From an uncultured Janibacter sp. (lineage in GTDB: Bacteria; Actinomycetota; Actinomycetes; Actinomycetales; Dermatophilaceae), in assembly GCA_946222495.1 (NCBI GenBank), contig CAMICF010000043.1:1-16711 (forward strand): a DNA stretch of 16,711 nucleotides. Direction: 5' to 3'. The notes below the pieces were generated by a model. The model worked only from the letters and a program-made list of their open reading frames with translations, ran no database searches and was not told the DNA's origin. Below are positions 1 through 6,990 of the stretch, one piece after another. The translations under genes were made by a program, and so were the position numbers. The number at the start of each line of letters is the position of its first letter. The first letter of the stretch is position 1.

Positions 1-888
1 GAGCGAGGCCAGCCGCACGGCCCGGTCACGGGCGGCGGCGAGCTCGGCGGTCGCGGAGGCGCCGGCCTCCTCGTGCTCGGTGATCCGCTGGCGGACCTCG
101 AGCAGGGCCTCCTCGAGGGTCTTGCGGCGGGCGAGCATCGCCTCCTCGTCGGCGACCTCCTGCTTGAGCGCGGAGGTCATCTGCACGAGGTCGTCGGCGA
201 GCAGCCGGTGGCGGGCGTCGCGGGCATCGGCCTGGATGACCGCGGCCTTGCGGGCGGTCTCGGCCTGGCGCCCCAGGGGGCCGAGCTGGCGGCGGATCTC
301 GGAGGTCAGGTCGGCGACGCGGGAGAGGTTGGCCTCCATCCCGTCGAGCTTGCGGATCGCCTTTTCCTTGCGCTTGCGGTGCTTGAGGACGCCGGCGGCC
401 TCCTCGATGAACCCGCGGCGGTCCTCGGCGGTGGCCCGCAGCACGGCGTCGAGCTGTCCCTGACCGACGATGACGTGCATCTCGCGCCCGATGCCGCTGT
501 CGGAGAGGAGCTCCTGGATGTCGAGGAGGCGGCAGGAGGTGCCGTTGATCGCGTAGTCGGAGCCGCCGTTGCGGAACATCGTCCGGCTGATCGTCACCTC
601 GGAGTAGTCGATCGGCAGCGCACCATCGGTGTTGTCGATCGTCATCGTCACCTCGGCTCGGCCGAGCGGCGCCCGGCCGGTCGTGCCGGCGAAGATCACG
701 TCCTCCATCTTGCCGCCGCGGAGGGTCTTGGCCCCCTGCTCACCCATGACCCAGGCGAGGGCGTCGACGACGTTGGACTTGCCGGAGCCGTTGGGGCCGA
801 CGATGCAGGTGATGCCCGACTCGAGGCGCAGATGGGTCGCCGAGGCGAACGACTTGAAGCCCTTGAGGGTGAGGCTCTTGACGTACAC
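1..888 (-). CDS. smc: SMC chromosome segregation ATPase, N-terminal part (runs off left edge)
   Basis: This is the N-terminal 296 residues of the SMC ATPase, which with ScpA/ScpB compacts and separates replicated chromosomes. I translated it from GTG at 888, giving a start of MYVKSLTLKGFKSFA. The Walker A motif GPNGSGKSN is at residues 31-39 and the Q-loop-like VGQGQLDAVL is at 141-150. From about residue 165 the sequence becomes charged and heptad-like, which is the beginning of the first coiled-coil arm. The frame stays open to base 1, so the hinge, second coil and C-terminal ATPase half lie outside the window. A GAGGAG ribosome site lies about 10 bases upstream of the GTG. It is the last gene of the acyP-aroQ-map-smc run. 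Family assignment is very secure. Confidence 0.96.
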   Translation of the reverse strand, partial: MYVKSLTLKGFKSFASATHLRLESGITCIVGPNGSGKSNVVDALAWVMGEQGAKTLRGGKMEDVIFAGTTGRAPLGRAEVTMTIDNTDGALPIDYSEVTISRTMFRNGGSDYAINGTSCRLLDIQELLSDSGIGREMHVIVGQGQLDAVLRATAEDRRGFIEEAAGVLKHRKRKEKAIRKLDGMEANLSRVADLTSEIRRQLGPLGRQAETARKAAVIQADARDARHRLLADDLVQMTSALKQEVADEEAMLARRKTLEEALLEVRQRITEHEEAGASATAELAAARDRAVRLASL

Positions 889-930
889 GAGCGAAGTGCT
901 CCTCGGACTGGCGGTCGGGCGATCCCGGTC

Positions 931-936
931 ACTCTA
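931..936 (-). promoter_or_regulatory. Possible -10 element upstream of smc
   Basis: Read on the minus strand this is TAGAGT, which fits the actinobacterial TANNNT -10 pattern. It would give a leader of roughly 35 bases before the smc GTG at 888, enough to include the GAGGAG ribosome site. I see no convincing -35, so a separate smc promoter within the 97-base gap after map is only possible. Confidence 0.25.
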
Positions 937-950
937 CTTCGCGGGTCGCC

Positions 951-968
951 GCGGGCCGGGAGGCCCGC
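951..968. other. Perfect 7-bp hairpin between map and smc
   Basis: GCGGGCC (951-957) and GGCCCGC (962-968) form a perfect stem around a 4-base loop. It lies just after the map stop in the map-smc gap. There is no T-run on either side, so it is not a classical intrinsic terminator. It could stabilise the 3' end of the map message or attenuate read-through into smc. Confidence 0.4.
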
Positions 969-988
969 TCCCCCGGATCGGTTGGCGG

Positions 989-1753
989 TCAGCCCGCGGT
1001 GAGGACCACCGGGTCGCCGTCGGTGATCGCGATGGTGTGCTCGCTGTGGGCGCCGCGGGATCCGTCGGCGCTGCGCAGGGTCCAGCCGTCCGGGTCCGTG
1101 TAGATCTCGTCGGTCGTGGCGAGGAACCACGGCTCGATGGCGATGACGAGACCGGGACGAAGGGGGATCCCCCGGCCCGGGCGCCCGTCGTTGCCCACGT
1201 GCGGGTCGCCGTGCATCTCGCGGCCGACGCCGTGGCCGCCGAACTCGGTGTTGATCGAGTAGCCCTCTGCGCGAGCGATGGCGGCGATGGCGGCGCTGAT
1301 GTCACCGATCTTCCTGCCGGGACGGGCGACCTCGATGGCCGCGGCGAGCGCGCGCTCGGTCGTGTCGATGAGGCGCAGGTCCTCGGGGTCGGGCGTCCCC
1401 ACGACGAAGGACTTCGCGGCGTCGGCCACCCAGCCGTTGACGGACACGGCGAAGTCGACGGACAGCAGGTCGCCGTCACGCAGCCGGTAGTCGTGGGGCA
1501 GGCCGTGGAGCACGGCGTCGTTGACCGAGGTGCAGAGGACCTTGCCGAAGGGACTCGCCCCGAAGGAGGGGTGGTAGTCGATGTAGCAGGAGGTGCCACC
1601 GGCCTCGTCGATCATCCGGTGGGCCAGCGCGTCCAGGTCCAGGAGGTTCACGCCGACGTCCGCGGCCTCGGTCAGGGCCGCGAGGACGTCACGGACCAGT
1701 CGGCCGGCCGGGCGCATGGCCTCGACCTCGTCGGGGGTCTTGAGCTCGATCAT
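989..1753 (-). CDS. map: Methionine aminopeptidase, type I
   Basis: This 254-residue cytosolic metalloprotease removes the initiator methionine from new proteins. The five expected metal ligands are all visible: D100, D111, H174, E207 and E238. The substrate-pocket histidines are H83 (in VLHG) and H181 (in EMHGDPHV). There is no N-terminal zinc-finger or linker extension, and the length is normal for a bacterial type Ia enzyme. The ATG at 1753 follows the chorismate mutase stop by 19 bases, and a GAGGAG overlaps that stop (TGAGGAG), which suggests translational coupling. In many actinobacteria map sits near secY/adk; its place here next to smc suggests this may be one of two or more map copies, which the window cannot settle. 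Confidence 0.96.
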   Translation of the reverse strand: MIELKTPDEVEAMRPAGRLVRDVLAALTEAADVGVNLLDLDALAHRMIDEAGGTSCYIDYHPSFGASPFGKVLCTSVNDAVLHGLPHDYRLRDGDLLSVDFAVSVNGWVADAAKSFVVGTPDPEDLRLIDTTERALAAAIEVARPGRKIGDISAAIAAIARAEGYSINTEFGGHGVGREMHGDPHVGNDGRPGRGIPLRPGLVIAIEPWFLATTDEIYTDPDGWTLRSADGSRGAHSEHTIAITDGDPVVLTAG

Positions 1754-1772
1754 GCGCTTACTCTCGCACTCC

Positions 1773-2075
1773 TCACGCCTCGGTCTCGGACCGGCCGGCG
1801 ATCTGCTCGTGGTGGTGGATGACCTCGGCGATGACGAAGTTGAGGAACTTCTCCGCGAAGACCGGGTCGAGCCCCGCCTCGTCGGCCAGCCCCCGCAGCC
1901 GGGCGATCTGACGCTCCTCGCGGGCCGGGTCGGCCGGCGGGAGGTCGATCTCGGCCTTGAGCACCCCCACGCTCTGGGTGGCCTTGAACCTCTCGGCGAG
2001 CAGGTGGATCAGCGCCGCGTCGATGTTGTCGATGGACTGGCGCAGGCGCTGCAGCTCGGGAGGCGTCTCGGTCAC
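1773..2075 (-). CDS. Chorismate mutase, AroQ type
   Basis: This is a small all-helical protein of about 100 residues of the AroQ family, which converts chorismate to prephenate for phenylalanine and tyrosine synthesis. Typical features are the early LRQSIDNIDAALIHLLAERF helix, the LKAE segment with the conserved lysine, and the EERQIARLR segment. No signal peptide is seen, so it should be cytosolic. Two GTG starts are possible: 2081 and 2075. I prefer 2075 (MTETPPELQRL) because a TAGCCT hexamer at 2082-2087 ends 6 bases before it, which suits a leaderless mRNA, and neither start has a good ribosome site. It lies 15-20 bases after acyP. Some actinobacterial AroQ proteins need DAHP synthase as a partner for full activity; whether this one does cannot be seen. 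Confidence 0.88.
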   Translation of the reverse strand: MTETPPELQRLRQSIDNIDAALIHLLAERFKATQSVGVLKAEIDLPPADPAREERQIARLRGLADEAGLDPVFAEKFLNFVIAEVIHHHEQIAGRSETEA

Positions 2076-2081
2076 CCACAC

Positions 2082-2087
2082 AGGCTA
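2082..2087 (-). promoter_or_regulatory. Putative -10 for a leaderless chorismate mutase mRNA
   Basis: On the minus strand this reads TAGCCT and is followed by 6 bases and then GTG at 2075. That spacing would place the transcription start at or next to the start codon. No good -35 is visible. The same hexamer occurs 7 bases before two other start codons in this window. Confidence 0.4.
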
Positions 2088-2096
2088 GTCCGGACC

Positions 2097-2387
2097 TCAC
2101 TTCTCGACGAAGCCGGTGAGACCGCCCTTCGCCGGGGCGTCCTGACGGACGACGGAGGTGACCCGGCCGGGGCGACCCGTCGACGACACGTCCTCACGCA
2201 GCAGCCCCTCGAGGCGGTCGAGTTCGTCAGGTCCGCCCTCGGCGACGACCTCGACGCGGCCGTCGTCCATGTTGCGGGCGTGGCCCACGAGACCGATCTC
2301 CAGGGCGCGGGCACGGGTCCACCATCGAAACCCCACGCCCTGGACGTGGCCTCGGACGAACCAGGTGACACGCGACGGACTGCTCAT
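2097..2387 (-). CDS. acyP: Acylphosphatase
   Basis: This 96-residue cytosolic enzyme hydrolyses carboxyl-phosphate bonds such as that of acetyl phosphate. The signature VRGHVQGVGFR spans residues 11-21, with the catalytic arginine R21. The catalytic asparagine is N39 in GHARNMDDGRVE. I chose ATG 2387 because the frame extends upstream for only 15 more codons of unlikely sequence, and because TACTTT ends exactly 7 bases before this ATG, suggesting a leaderless message. No Shine-Dalgarno is seen. In streptomycetes and relatives acyP commonly lies between mutM and smc; that order is kept here except for inserted genes. Confidence 0.94.
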   Translation of the reverse strand: MSSPSRVTWFVRGHVQGVGFRWWTRARALEIGLVGHARNMDDGRVEVVAEGGPDELDRLEGLLREDVSSTGRPGRVTSVVRQDAPAKGGLTGFVEK

Positions 2388-2394
2388 GGCCCCG

Positions 2395-2404
2395 AAAGTA
2401 CCCT
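2395..2404. promoter_or_regulatory. Overlapping divergent -10 hexamers, acyP and acyltransferase
   Basis: The 53-base gap between the divergent acyP and acyltransferase genes holds AAAGTACCCT. On the minus strand TACTTT (2395-2400) is followed by 7 bases and the acyP ATG. On the plus strand TACCCT (2399-2404) could start a message about 30 bases before the GTG at 2441. The two hexamers share two bases, so the promoters could not be used at once. -35 elements are weak on both sides. Confidence 0.4.
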
Positions 2405-2440
2405 GCGTCACGGTGTGCCTCCCCCACCCCACCGCGGCCA

Positions 2441-4456
2441 GTGCCTACCGTCATGGTCGTGGTCCAGCACTCCACCACCCTCGGCGACGTCGGCTTCTCG
2501 GCGTCCGCCCACGGGTCACCCGGCGCGGATGCCCCGCACCCGGGTGACGCGCGCACCAGCGCCCTGGCCACGGATGCCTCCGCCACCGAGACCCCGGCCG
2601 ACGACACCCCCGCCACCCGTCGCGGACGACCCGGACCGGGCCACCTCGCGGGACTGGACGGCCTGCGTGCCCTGGCGATCGCGGCCGTCATGGTCTTCCA
2701 CCTCGACCCCGACTGGCTGCCCGGCGGCTTCCTCGGGGTCGACGTCTTCTTCGTCATCTCCGGGTTCCTCATCACCACGCTCCTCGTGCGCGAGCGCCGG
2801 GGCACCGGTCGGGTCGACCTCGCCGGATTCTGGACCCGACGGGCCCGACGCCTCCTGCCCGCGCTGATCCTCGTCGTGCCGGTCGCGATCCTCATCGCCC
2901 GCACCGTCGAGACCGACCTGCTCGTCGGCATCCGCCGGCAGACGCTCGGTGCCCTGACCTTCTCGACGAACTGGCTCGAGATCGCCGAGGGCAGCAACTA
3001 CTTCGCCGCGACCTCCCCGCAGCTCTTCATGAACTTCTGGAGCCTGGCGGTCGAGGAGCAGTTCTACCTCTTCTGGCCGCTCGTCATGATCGGCCTGCTC
3101 GCGCTCCACCGGCGCTTCTCGTTGACCGAGGGCGCGCTGGCGATCCTCGTCCTGTGCGTGGGGCTCACCTCCGCCGCGCTCATGGCCGTCACCTACGACT
3201 CCGACAACCCGACGCGGGCCTACTACGGCACCGACACCCACCTCTTCGGGCTGATGCTCGGGGCCACCCTGGCCATCGTGTGGACCGGCCCGCTGCGGGC
3301 GTACACGACGACCCGCTTCTGGCGGCGGCGGCGGGGATGGCTCGTCCTCGGCTCGCTCGTCGCCATCGGTGCCCTCCTCGTCTTCGCCGGCAAGGAGAGC
3401 GCCTGGACCTTCCGGCTCGGCATCCCGCTCATCAGCCTGGCGACGGCGACGCTCCTCCTCGCAGCCGTCGAGCGCCCGGGGCTGCTCCGCAGCGTCCTCG
3501 AGCTCCGGCTCTTCACGTGGATCGGTCGCCGGTCCTACGGCATCTACCTGTGGCACTGGCCGGTCATCCTCATCATCAGCATGGAGATCGACGCCACCGC
3601 CGGCAGCCCGGCCTACATCTGGACCCGTGTCTGGGCCGTGGTCGTCACCCTCGCCATCGCCGACCTCTCCTTCCGTTTCATCGAGACCCCCGTCCGGCGC
3701 CACGGCTTCCGCGAGACGGGCCGCAGGGTCGCCGGCACCCTGCGGATGCGCTCCACGCAGAGCCGCGTCATCGTCGGCGCCACTGCCCTGGTCGTCACCG
3801 CCGTCCTCGCCCTCGTCCTCGTCACCGCACCGGACACGACGACGACCCAGGACACGATCGAGGCCAACGAGAAGAGGGCCTCCGCCCCTCGCGCCACGAC
3901 GCCCGCGCCCACCTTCAAGGGCACCAAGTCCTTCACGATGCCGAAGGGGGAGGAGATCGACGTCTTCGGCGACTCCATGATCGTCGGCACGCTCGACGCC
4001 CTCGAGTACTACTTCCCGGGGGTCCAGGTCGACGCCAAGTCGAACCGCCGGTGGAGCGACGGGCTCGACGCCGTCGAGGGTGCCGGGGACTCCCTTCGTC
4101 GGGCCGTGGTGCTCGGCTTCGGGACCAACGCCGGCACGGACGTCGAGACCATCGAGGACATCCTCGACGAGATCGGCGAGGACCGGATGGTCGTCATCGT
4201 CAACCTCCACGCGGACAACCTCTCGCGCATCGACGAGGACAACGCGGCCCTGCAGAAGATCGCCGACAAGCACCCCAACGTCGCCCTCGCCGACTGGGAC
4301 GCCAAGGCCACCGGCGAGGACCTCCAGTCGGACGGGATCCATCCCTCGCTCGGCGGCGCACACACCTACGCGGCGACGATCCGGCAGGCCTTCGCCGACC
4401 TGTCGGAGAAGCACACGAGCAAGAAGGTCCCGCTCAAGGACCTCCCGCGCCCCTGA
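2441..4456 (+). CDS. OatA-like membrane O-acyltransferase with C-terminal SGNH domain
   Basis: This 671-residue protein joins an acyltransferase-3 membrane domain to an extracytoplasmic SGNH esterase-like domain, the layout of peptidoglycan or surface-glycan O-acetyltransferases such as OatA. Residues 1-65 are hydrophilic and low complexity (Ala, Thr, Asp, Pro). The membrane domain runs from about 70 to 465, with GLDGLRALAI, the likely catalytic H87 in VMVFHLD, FLGVDVFFVISGFL (98-111) and the conserved FWSLAVEEQFYLFWP (199-213). After the last membrane helix (about 444-463) comes a linker and the SGNH domain, with GDS at 510-512, GTN at 561-563 and the Asp/His pair D631/H634. All catalytic blocks are present. 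The acceptor is unknown: peptidoglycan is the simplest guess, exported glycans or lipids are alternatives. The start is uncertain: GTG 2441 or ATG 2453, neither with a clear ribosome site. It ends flush against mutM. Confidence 0.9.
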   Translation: MPTVMVVVQHSTTLGDVGFSASAHGSPGADAPHPGDARTSALATDASATETPADDTPATRRGRPGPGHLAGLDGLRALAIAAVMVFHLDPDWLPGGFLGVDVFFVISGFLITTLLVRERRGTGRVDLAGFWTRRARRLLPALILVVPVAILIARTVETDLLVGIRRQTLGALTFSTNWLEIAEGSNYFAATSPQLFMNFWSLAVEEQFYLFWPLVMIGLLALHRRFSLTEGALAILVLCVGLTSAALMAVTYDSDNPTRAYYGTDTHLFGLMLGATLAIVWTGPLRAYTTTRFWRRRRGWLVLGSLVAIGALLVFAGKESAWTFRLGIPLISLATATLLLAAVERPGLLRSVLELRLFTWIGRRSYGIYLWHWPVILIISMEIDATAGSPAYIWTRVWAVVVTLAIADLSFRFIETPVRRHGFRETGRRVAGTLRMRSTQSRVIVGATALVVTAVLALVLVTAPDTTTTQDTIEANEKRASAPRATTPAPTFKGTKSFTMPKGEEIDVFGDSMIVGTLDALEYYFPGVQVDAKSNRRWSDGLDAVEGAGDSLRRAVVLGFGTNAGTDVETIEDILDEIGEDRMVVIVNLHADNLSRIDEDNAALQKIADKHPNVALADWDAKATGEDLQSDGIHPSLGGAHTYAATIRQAFADLSEKHTSKKVPLKDLPRP

Positions 4457-5326
4457 TCAGGCTCCGCTCCCCCGCGGGCGGGTCTGGCAGCGCGGGCAGC
4501 TCGTCGAGCTGCGGTTCATGAACTGCTCCCGGCGCATCGTCGTCCCGCAGCGCGGGCACGGCTGCCCCTCACGGCCGTAGGCGGAGAGCGACCGGTCGAA
4601 GTACCCCGAGGCGCCGTTGACGTTGACGTAGAGCTCGTCGAAGCTCGTCCCGCCCTGCTCGAGCGCCTCGGCCATGACGTCCTTCGCGTGGTCGAGGAGA
4701 CGTCCGATGGCCGGGCGGGTCAGGGAGCTGGCGAGCCGCTCGCCGTGGACCCCGGCACGCCAGAGGGCCTCGTCGGCGTAGATGTTGCCGATCCCGGAGA
4801 CGACGGTCTGGTTGAGCAGGACCCGCTTGATCCCGCTCCGACGGCGCTTGACGTCGGCGATGACGGCGGCACGGTCATAGTCCGGGTCGAAGGGGTCGAG
4901 GGCGATGTGCGCGACGCTCGTCGGCACCCCCTCGACGAGGTCGGCGAGCGCGAGACCACCGAAGGTCCGCTGGTCGACGAAGCGCAGCTCCTCACCGCCG
5001 TCGGCGAAGGTCAGCCGGGCGTGCGTGTGCCGGGGCTCGGGGACGTCGGCGGCGGCCACGAGCATCTGCCCGCTCATGCCGAGGTGGATGATGAGCGCCT
5101 CGTCGGGCGCTGCCCGGCCGTCCGCGAGGGCGAGCCACAGGTACTTCCCCCGGCGGTGGGCCCCGGTGAGGGTGCGGCCGGTGAGCCGGTCGGCGAGATC
5201 CTGCGGTCCGGGCTCGTGCCGGCGCGCGACGCGGTGACCGCGGACGTCGGCACCGGCGATGACGCGATCGGTGACGTGCGAGGCGAGGCCGCGGCGGACG
5301 ACCTCGACCTCGGGGAGCTCGGGCAC
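4457..5326 (-). CDS. mutM: Formamidopyrimidine-DNA glycosylase (Fpg/MutM)
   Basis: This 289-residue bifunctional glycosylase/AP lyase removes 8-oxoguanine and formamidopyrimidines from DNA. After Met removal the N-terminus is PELPEVE, supplying the catalytic proline and E3. K61 in RRGKYLW and the NQTVVSGIGNIYADEALW block (172-189) are as expected. The C-terminal zinc finger has C257, C260, C277 and C280, with R272 matching the finger arginine that contacts DNA. The GTG start at 5326 comes one base after the rnc stop (TGA-C-GTG), so translation is probably coupled to rnc. Its stop is adjacent to the stop of the convergent acyltransferase, with no space for a terminator. Confidence 0.97.
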   Translation of the reverse strand: MPELPEVEVVRRGLASHVTDRVIAGADVRGHRVARRHEPGPQDLADRLTGRTLTGAHRRGKYLWLALADGRAAPDEALIIHLGMSGQMLVAAADVPEPRHTHARLTFADGGEELRFVDQRTFGGLALADLVEGVPTSVAHIALDPFDPDYDRAAVIADVKRRRSGIKRVLLNQTVVSGIGNIYADEALWRAGVHGERLASSLTRPAIGRLLDHAKDVMAEALEQGGTSFDELYVNVNGASGYFDRSLSAYGREGQPCPRCGTTMRREQFMNRSSTSCPRCQTRPRGSGA

Positions 5327-5327
5327 G

Positions 5328-6098
5328 TCAGTCCGTGGCGGGAGCCGGCGCGTCGTCCGCGGTCGGCGCCTCGCTCGAGAGCGCGGTGTAGGCCCGCTCG
5401 GCGGCCTGCTGCTCCGCGTTCTTCTTCGTCCGGCCGACGCCCAGCCCGACGACCTCGTCGTCGATGACGGCCTCGGCGGTGAAGGTCTTGTCGTGGTCGG
5501 GGCCCTCGTCGCTCGTGCGGTAGAAGGGGGCGCCCCGGCCCTGGCTCGCGGCGACCTCCTGCAGGGAGGTCTTCCAGTCGAGCCCGGCGCCGAGCTTGGC
5601 GGAGGAGATCATCGCCGGGTCGAGCAGCGCGTGCACGAGCTTGGCGGCGGCCTCGAGGCCGTCCGGCTTCGGCGTGGAGAGGTAGACCGCGCCGATGACT
5701 GCCTCGACGGTGTCGGCGAGGATCGAGTTCTTGTCGCGCCCACCGGTGCTGATCTCACCGCGACCGAGGTACACGAAGGAGCCGAGGTCGATGCTGCGGC
5801 CCACCTTCGCCAGGGCACGCATGTTGACCACGGCGGCGCGCAGCTTGGCCAGCTCCCCCTCGGAGACCTCGGAGTGCGTCTCGTGGAGGTGGTCGGTGAC
5901 CACGAGCCCGAGCACCGAGTCGCCGAGGAACTCGAGGCGCTCGTTGTGCGGGAGGTTGCCGTTCTCGTAGGAGAACGAGCGGTGTGTCAGGGCACGCGTG
6001 AGCAGCAGCTCGTCGACGGGCTCCCCGGTGACCTCGGTGAGGTACTGAGAGAGCTCCTCGACGGGCCGCTGCTGCTGCGATGAGGTCCTGTCGCCCAT
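5328..6098 (-). CDS. rnc: Ribonuclease III
   Basis: This 256-residue endonuclease cuts double-stranded RNA and starts the processing of rRNA precursors. The signature NERLEFLGDSVL is at residues 52-63 with E56 and D60; the second acidic pair is D129 and E132. A double-stranded RNA-binding domain occupies about 174-243, ending in the GVGRTKKNAEQQAAERA helix with K225/K226. The last dozen residues are an Ala/Pro/Asp tail. The ATG at 6098 follows the rpmF stop by 13 bases, has no Shine-Dalgarno, and lies in the loop of a hairpin (6081-6114). The DUF177-rpmF-rnc-mutM order groups ribosome parts with rRNA processing. Confidence 0.97.
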   Translation of the reverse strand: MGDRTSSQQQRPVEELSQYLTEVTGEPVDELLLTRALTHRSFSYENGNLPHNERLEFLGDSVLGLVVTDHLHETHSEVSEGELAKLRAAVVNMRALAKVGRSIDLGSFVYLGRGEISTGGRDKNSILADTVEAVIGAVYLSTPKPDGLEAAAKLVHALLDPAMISSAKLGAGLDWKTSLQEVAASQGRGAPFYRTSDEGPDHDKTFTAEAVIDDEVVGLGVGRTKKNAEQQAAERAYTALSSEAPTADDAPAPATD

Positions 6099-6114
6099 TG
6101 CGACAGGAAACTCA
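6081..6114 (-). promoter_or_regulatory. Hairpin enclosing the rnc start codon and rpmF stop
   Basis: In the mRNA, UCCUGUCGC (6108-6100) and GCGACAGGA (6094-6086) form a perfect 9-bp stem. The 5-base loop AAUGG contains the rnc AUG. Beyond a small internal loop (2 bases against 1), UGAG and CUCA at 6114-6111 and 6084-6081 add four pairs; the UGA of that arm is the rpmF stop. Such a structure would hinder initiation unless opened by ribosomes finishing rpmF or by cleavage. RNase III is known to autoregulate its own message in E. coli and Streptomyces, so a similar role is an attractive inference. Confidence 0.6.
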
Positions 6115-6306
6115 GGCCTGGTGCTCGGTGCGGTCCGCGGTCGCGTAGTAGCGACCCTTGTAGGTACCGCAGCTCGGGCAGGCCTGGTGGGCCGGCGCCG
6201 GCGACTTGCACTGGGGGCAGGTCGTCAGCGCAGCCGGCGACGCCTTCCAGTTCGCGCGGCGGCTACGGGTGTTCGAGCGCGACATCTTCCGCTTCGGGAC
6301 GGCCAC
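6112..6306 (-). CDS. rpmF: 50S ribosomal protein L32, zinc-binding form
   Basis: This 64-residue ribosomal protein begins MAVPKRKMSRSNTRSRRANW, the classic L32 N-terminus. Two CxxC pairs, C30/C33 and C43/C46, make it the zinc-containing type rather than the zinc-free paralogue that Zur regulates. I chose GTG 6306 because the conserved protein starts there. It follows the DUF177 stop by one base (TGA-C-GTG), and an AGAGGA ribosome site lies within the end of DUF177. The DUF177-rpmF pairing is one of the most conserved gene neighbourhoods in bacteria. Confidence 0.98.
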   Translation of the reverse strand: MAVPKRKMSRSNTRSRRANWKASPAALTTCPQCKSPAPAHQACPSCGTYKGRYYATADRTEHQA

Positions 6307-6307
6307 G

Positions 6308-6904
6308 TCAGTTCCTCTTCTCTTGGTTGTCCTCGGTCCCCGCGTCGGAGGCGAGAGGCGCAAGCGCCTCGAGTGCCGCCCACCGGGGGTCGATCTGCTC
6401 GTGGTGGTGCTCCGGGTCGTCCTCGAGCCGTGCCCCGCACTCGGAGCACAGGCCCGGACAGTCGTCCCGGCACACCGGTTGGAACGGCAGGCTCGGCAGC
6501 ACCGCGTCCCGGAGCACCGGCTCGAGGTCGATCATGTCGTCCTCGATCTGGTGCTCTTCGTCCTCATCGGCCTCCGCACCCACCTCGCGGTGGTGCTTCG
6601 CCCGATCGGGCCAGACGAACAGCTCCTGGAAGGACGCATCGACCGGGTGGTCGATGGCGTCCAGGCACCGTACGCAGGCCCCCGTCGCCGTGACAGACAC
6701 CGTTCCCGTCACCAGCACGCCCTCGTGGACGGACTCCATCCGTACCTGCAGGTCCATGGTGTGGTCCTGAGGGACGGACAAGACATCCGTACCGAAGTCG
6801 GCCGGTGCGCCGGGCTGGAGATCCACCTCGTGCATCGACCCCGGTCGACGACCGACGTCCTTGGTGTCGAGCACCAAGGGCGAGGCGTGGGTGTTGCGGT
6901 CCAT
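6308..6904 (-). CDS. DUF177 (YceD-family) protein upstream of rpmF
   Basis: This 198-residue protein belongs to the YceD/DUF177 family, which has been linked to 23S rRNA or large-subunit biogenesis; the exact activity here is inferred from family and position. Key features are CVRC (C77, C80) and a later cluster C145, C149, C153, C156 in the pattern CxxxCxGLCxxCG, which together look like metal sites. A very acidic stretch lies at about 110-127. I chose ATG 6904 rather than the in-frame ATG 11 codons upstream because a GGAG motif sits just before it. It is the first gene of the rpmF-rnc-mutM operon. Confidence 0.92.
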   Translation of the reverse strand: MDRNTHASPLVLDTKDVGRRPGSMHEVDLQPGAPADFGTDVLSVPQDHTMDLQVRMESVHEGVLVTGTVSVTATGACVRCLDAIDHPVDASFQELFVWPDRAKHHREVGAEADEDEEHQIEDDMIDLEPVLRDAVLPSLPFQPVCRDDCPGLCSECGARLEDDPEHHHEQIDPRWAALEALAPLASDAGTEDNQEKRN

Positions 6905-6958
6905 GGCTCCAGTCTCCGGCAGAACGGTCCACGACACGACGACGTAGACCGACGCACC

Positions 6959-6988
6959 AGACTACCGGGGCGACCCCCTTCGTCCCAA
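6959..6988 (-). promoter_or_regulatory. Putative promoter of the DUF177-rpmF-rnc-mutM operon
   Basis: On the minus strand TTGGGA (6988-6983) and TAGTCT (6964-6959) are separated by 18 bases, a fair match to a housekeeping sigma-factor promoter. It lies in the 86-base gap between coaD and DUF177 and would give a leader of about 45-50 bases. The spacer contains one copy of the recurrent CGAAGGGGG motif (6974-6982). This separates the ribosomal operon from the recG-rsmD-coaD genes, though read-through from them remains possible. Confidence 0.5.
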
Positions 6989-6990
6989 AC

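Noticed and set aside
2516..4414. A 632-codon minus-strand open frame opposite the acyltransferase
   Set aside because: The plus-strand frame has clear catalytic motifs and membrane helices; the antisense product is an Asp/Glu/Gly-rich shadow without features.
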